From NCBI GenBank assembly GCA_023411265.1, contig JAEYOX010000030.1:1-7619 (forward strand): 7,619 bases of DNA, given 5' to 3'. Under the pieces are notes generated by a model. The model was not told the origin of the DNA, did not search any database, and saw nothing but the letters and a program-made list of their open reading frames with translations. Source of the DNA: Bacteroidota bacterium. Lineage in GTDB: Bacteria > Bacteroidota > Bacteroidia > Flavobacteriales > Weeksellaceae. Positions 5,170-7,619 of the stretch are shown here, piece by piece. The position numbers and the translations under genes are program-made. The stretch's first letter is position 1; each line of letters begins with the position of its first letter.

Positions 5170-6069
5170 TTAAATAAGATTCTCCAACAAAGATAAGGCT
5201 TCTTCCCGAGAATGCTCAAAATCTACCCGGTGAATATTCATTTCACCCCGATACCAGGTGAGTTGTCGTTTGGCAAACCTTCTGGAGTTTTTTTTGATTT
5301 CAGATACAGCAGTTGGCAGATCCCATTCGCCGGCGAAATACCGGAACAGTTCTGTGTAGCCTACCGTTTTCAAAGGAACGAGTTCCTGATAAGGCAGCAA
5401 CGACCGTGCTTCTTCCAGCAATCCCGATTCCATCATCACCTCTACCCTGCTGTTTATTCTTTCATAAATCACTTCCCTTGGTGCGGTAATGCCGATGCGG
5501 ATCACCTGAAAATCCCGCGGTTTCCTGGGCAGCGCAATCAGTTCTGAATACGGCCTGCCTGTTTGCCAGATCACATCAATGGCTCTCAGCAGCCGCCGCG
5601 GATTGTCCAGATCTACCTGATGGTAATATTTTTCATCCAGTTGCTGCAACAGTTGCTGCAGACCTTCAATTCCTTCGGACTTCCAAAGGTTATTCAGTTT
5701 TTCCTGATGAATTTCGCTGGCTTCCGGAAGATCATTCAGTCCTTCGGTGACTGCTTTTTCGTACATCATGCTTCCGCCCGCCATTACCACCACTTTGCGT
5801 GCAGCAAACAGTTCTTCCAGTTTCTGCAGCGCATCCAGTTCATACTGGCCAATGGAATAAGCATCCGTTACCGACAGGTGTCCGATGAAATGATGCGGAA
5901 CCTCCCGAAGTTCTTCCGGGGAGGGTGCAGCAGTGCCGATTTTCATTTCTTTGAAAAACTGGCGCGAATCACAGGAAATAATCTCGGTTTGAAAATGCTG
6001 CGCAACCGCTATGGCCAGTTGCGTTTTGCCGATTCCCGTGGGTCCGGAAATGGAAATTAATTTTTTCAC
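5170..6069 (-). CDS. miaA: tRNA dimethylallyltransferase
   Basis: MiaA transfers a dimethylallyl group to A37 of tRNAs that read UNN codons, making i6A. This copy has 299 residues, close to the family norm. G9-PTGIGKT16 is the P-loop. S-C-D34-S-R-Q is the motif with the catalytic Asp, followed by MKIGTAAPS and HHFIG. AGGS100MMY is the loop where E. coli has GGT-LY, so Ser replaces the Thr there. RR-LRAIDV-TGRPYSE, TVGYTE and the C-terminal RRFAKRQLTWYR complete the tRNA-binding parts. The start is GTG at 6069; an ATG overlapping it is out of frame and reads straight into a stop. The thioredoxin-family gene follows after 10 nt on the same strand. The gene is divergent from yicC across a 43-nt gap. 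Confidence 0.96.
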   Translation of the reverse strand: MKKLISISGPTGIGKTQLAIAVAQHFQTEIISCDSRQFFKEMKIGTAAPSPEELREVPHHFIGHLSVTDAYSIGQYELDALQKLEELFAARKVVVMAGGSMMYEKAVTEGLNDLPEASEIHQEKLNNLWKSEGIEGLQQLLQQLDEKYYHQVDLDNPRRLLRAIDVIWQTGRPYSELIALPRKPRDFQVIRIGITAPREVIYERINSRVEVMMESGLLEEARSLLPYQELVPLKTVGYTELFRYFAGEWDLPTAVSEIKKNSRRFAKRQLTWYRGEMNIHRVDFEHSREEALSLLENLI

Positions 6070-6073
6070 ATTG

Positions 6074-6081
6074 CGAATTTA
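6074..6081 (-). promoter_or_regulatory. Weak -7-like box for miaA
   Basis: On the minus strand this reads TAAATTCG, one mismatch from TAnnTTTG. It ends 4 nt before the GTG start, which would mean an almost leaderless transcript. The same mismatch and short spacing occur at the plug gene. Confidence 0.2.
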
Positions 6082-6087
6082 AATCTT

Positions 6088-6095
6088 TATCTTTG
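6088..6095 (+). promoter_or_regulatory. Putative -7 promoter box for the yicC-gmk operon
   Basis: TATCTTTG matches TAnnTTTG fully and is identical to the box before the metallo-hydrolase gene. It ends 17 nt before the ATG at 6113. The -33 region would fall on the first codons of the divergent miaA (TTTC at 6064-6067), so the two genes share their control region. Confidence 0.55.
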
Positions 6096-6112
6096 TAAGT
6101 CAATACCGTTTT

Positions 6113-6970
6113 ATGATATTATCCATGACAGGCTTCGGGAGATCCGAAGGGGTTTTTGAAGGAAAAAAAATCACCATCGATCTTAAGTCGCTCAACAGCA
6201 AGAGTTTCGATCTGAATACTAAAGTACCTTCCCGATACCGCGAAAAAGAATATGACATCCGCAAAATCCTTACCGACCGCATTGGACGGGGAAAAGTGGA
6301 CTGCTATATCAATCTGGAAAATCTGGAACTGAGTACCGATGTCAAAATCAACACAGAACTGGTGAAAGCGTATGTGGAAGAACTTCGCAGCGTGGCAGAT
6401 GATGCGCCCGATTTTGAATACCTGAAAATGGCCATCCGCTTTCCGGACGCCCTTTCCACCCGCAGTGATGCTTTGGAGGAAAATGAATGGTTTTTCCTAA
6501 TCGGCCTTTTGGAAAATGCCATCGTTAAGTTTGAAGAATTTCGCCATACGGAAGGGAAAACACTGAAGCGGGAGCTCACCAAAAATTTGAACAGTATAGA
6601 GGAAAACCTACAGAAAATTATTCCTTTTGAGGAAGCCAGAATTACCGCCGTGAGAGAACGGTACCGGAACATTCTGAAAGAATTTGAACATGTGGACGAA
6701 ACGCGCTTCTATCAGGAACTGGCGTACTATACCGAAAAACTTGATATTTCTGAAGAGAAAGTACGCCTCACCCAGCACCTTAAATACTACGAAGAAGTGA
6801 TGAACAAAGAGAACTTCAACGGTAAAAAACTCGGGTTCATCATTCAGGAAATCGGAAGGGAAATCAATACCCTCGGTTCCAAAGCCAATCATGCGGAAAT
6901 CCAGAAACTGGTAGTCATGATGAAGGACGATCTGGAGAAAATCAAGGAACAGACTTTAAATGTGCTGTAA
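6113..6970 (+). CDS. YicC/YloC-family endoribonuclease
   Basis: This 285-residue protein begins MILSMTGFGRSEG, the standard opening of the YicC N-terminal domain, followed by LKSLNSKSFDLNTKVPSRYR and IGRGKVDCYINLE. A charged helical middle (about 140-230) leads to the C-terminal DUF1732 domain. There G237-KKLGFIIQEIGREINTLGSKA carries the family's conserved acidic, arginine and asparagine residues, and NHAEIQKLVVMMK-DLEKIKEQ closes the protein. The length is normal for the family. E. coli YicC is an RNase that promotes decay of the small RNA RyhB, and B. subtilis YloC is related; the target here is unknown. A second Met at codon 5 is a possible alternative start. gmk begins 4 nt after the stop, a widely conserved yicC-gmk pairing that points to one operon. 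Confidence 0.94.
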   Translation: MILSMTGFGRSEGVFEGKKITIDLKSLNSKSFDLNTKVPSRYREKEYDIRKILTDRIGRGKVDCYINLENLELSTDVKINTELVKAYVEELRSVADDAPDFEYLKMAIRFPDALSTRSDALEENEWFFLIGLLENAIVKFEEFRHTEGKTLKRELTKNLNSIEENLQKIIPFEEARITAVRERYRNILKEFEHVDETRFYQELAYYTEKLDISEEKVRLTQHLKYYEEVMNKENFNGKKLGFIIQEIGREINTLGSKANHAEIQKLVVMMKDDLEKIKEQTLNVL

Positions 6971-6974
6971 CAGG

Positions 6975-7538
6975 ATGGAAAAAGTGATCATCTTTTCTGC
7001 CCCTTCCGGCAGTGGCAAAACCACCCTGGTAAAACACGCCCTTTCCCGGTTTCCAAATATAGCATTCTCGGTATCGTGCACGACAAGAGCACCTAGGGGA
7101 ACTGAAAAAAACGGAGAGGATTACTACTTTCTTTCGCCTGCAGAGTTCCGAAGCAAAATTGCGAATCATGCTTTTGTGGAGTATGAAGAGGTGTACAGCG
7201 GGCTGTATTACGGAACCCTGAAAAGCGAAGTGGAAAGGATCTGGAATGCGGGGAAAACCGTTATCTTTGACGTAGATGTGAAAGGCGGTATCGCCCTCAA
7301 ACAATATTTTGGCGACAAAGCCCTTTCGGTTTTCATTATGGCACCATCCGTGAACGAACTGAAAAACCGGCTGCAGAACCGCGGAACAGATAACGCCGAA
7401 ACCATACAGATGAGAATCGCCAAAGCAGAAGAAGAACTGAGTTTCAGTTCCGCTTTTGACAAAACCATTATCAATGCCGATCTTTCTGAGGCAAAAACGG
7501 AGATTGAAACCACCATTAACGAATTTTTAAACTACTGA
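6975..7538 (+). CDS. gmk: Guanylate kinase
   Basis: Guanylate kinase phosphorylates GMP (and dGMP) with ATP to give GDP, feeding GTP and (p)ppGpp pools. This copy has 187 residues. F7-SAPSGSGKTTL is the P-loop. VS34-C-TTR38-A-P-R41-G and EDYYF form the GMP-binding region, E69-Y-EE-VYSGLYYGT the GMP lid, and VIFDVDVKGG the Walker-B-like strand. RLQNRGTDNAETIQMR is the ATP-lid arginine region. The start at 6975 gives the usual short N-terminus (MEKVIIFSAPSG) and a 4-nt gap after yicC. An in-frame ATG at 6960 would add five residues and overlap yicC by 11 nt; it is less likely. AGG directly before the ATG is too close to act as a normal ribosome binding site. The following gene begins after a single base, so translation is probably coupled. 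Confidence 0.97.
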   Translation: MEKVIIFSAPSGSGKTTLVKHALSRFPNIAFSVSCTTRAPRGTEKNGEDYYFLSPAEFRSKIANHAFVEYEEVYSGLYYGTLKSEVERIWNAGKTVIFDVDVKGGIALKQYFGDKALSVFIMAPSVNELKNRLQNRGTDNAETIQMRIAKAEEELSFSSAFDKTIINADLSEAKTEIETTINEFLNY

Positions 7539-7539
7539 A

Positions 7540-7619
7540 ATGAGTACAGAAACTTTAGATAAAGCAAAAGCCAACCTGCCGATAAGAGGATACCTGAAAC
7601 TGGACGACATCATGATTCC
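7540..7619 (+). CDS. nadA: Partial CDS, probably quinolinate synthase (5' end only)
   Basis: An ATG one base after the gmk stop opens a frame that runs off the window after 26 codons (MSTETLDKAKANLP and on). The AK-NLP-RGYL-L-DI pattern resembles the N-terminus I recall for flavobacterial NadA, the [4Fe-4S] enzyme that condenses iminoaspartate with dihydroxyacetone phosphate to quinolinate on the way to NAD. No catalytic cysteine or other diagnostic motif is within view, so the family call is tentative. That it is a real gene in the yicC-gmk operon is well supported by the tight spacing. Confidence 0.5.
   Translation, partial: MSTETLDKAKANLPIRGYLKLDDIMI

Overview
The window looks like a chromosomal segment of a Bacteroidota bacterium, class Flavobacteriia, most like the Chryseobacterium group (Weeksellaceae). 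The reasons are the family mix: a type IX secretion plug protein (DUF5103), an Nfu protein with a doubled N-terminal domain and a MiaA/YicC/Gmk cluster. Three + strand genes also carry a Bacteroidota-type -7 box (TAnnTTTG) just upstream of the start, and Shine-Dalgarno sequences are generally absent. The species cannot be named from the sequence alone.

Layout. Positions 61-2021 (+) hold an Nfu/NifU-type Fe-S carrier and ferrochelatase (hemH), 23 nt apart and probably co-transcribed. Positions 2022-2617 form a 596-nt intergenic region between the convergent hemH and plug genes. It is packed with repeats: several 8-bp-periodic tracts, a perfect 11-bp hairpin and a roughly 230-bp nested inverted repeat. 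This is the least explained part of the window. Positions 2618-3829 (-) encode the T9SS plug protein with a signal peptide. A 79-nt divergent gap leads to a glyoxalase-II-like metallo-beta-lactamase-fold hydrolase at 3909-4547 (+). A short hairpin lies between that gene and the convergent pair thioredoxin-family protein (4599-5159, -) and miaA (5170-6069, -), which form a two-gene operon transcribed miaA first. A 43-nt divergent gap then leads to a tight + strand operon: yicC (6113-6970), gmk (6975-7538) and the first 26 codons of a further gene at 7540, probably nadA, cut by the window edge.

How the genes relate. Nfu supplies Fe-S clusters. The ferrochelatase beside it has five cysteines within 23 residues, so it may itself be a cluster-carrying type, and quinolinate synthase at the far end is also an Fe-S enzyme. 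MiaA (tRNA i6A37), YicC (RNase), Gmk (GMP to GDP) and NadA (NAD precursor) are housekeeping functions. The plug protein implies a type IX secretion system encoded elsewhere. I found no tRNA, rRNA, CRISPR, transposase or phage gene. The coding part is ordinary for the group; the novelty candidates are the repeat-filled intergenic region and the cysteine cluster of HemH.
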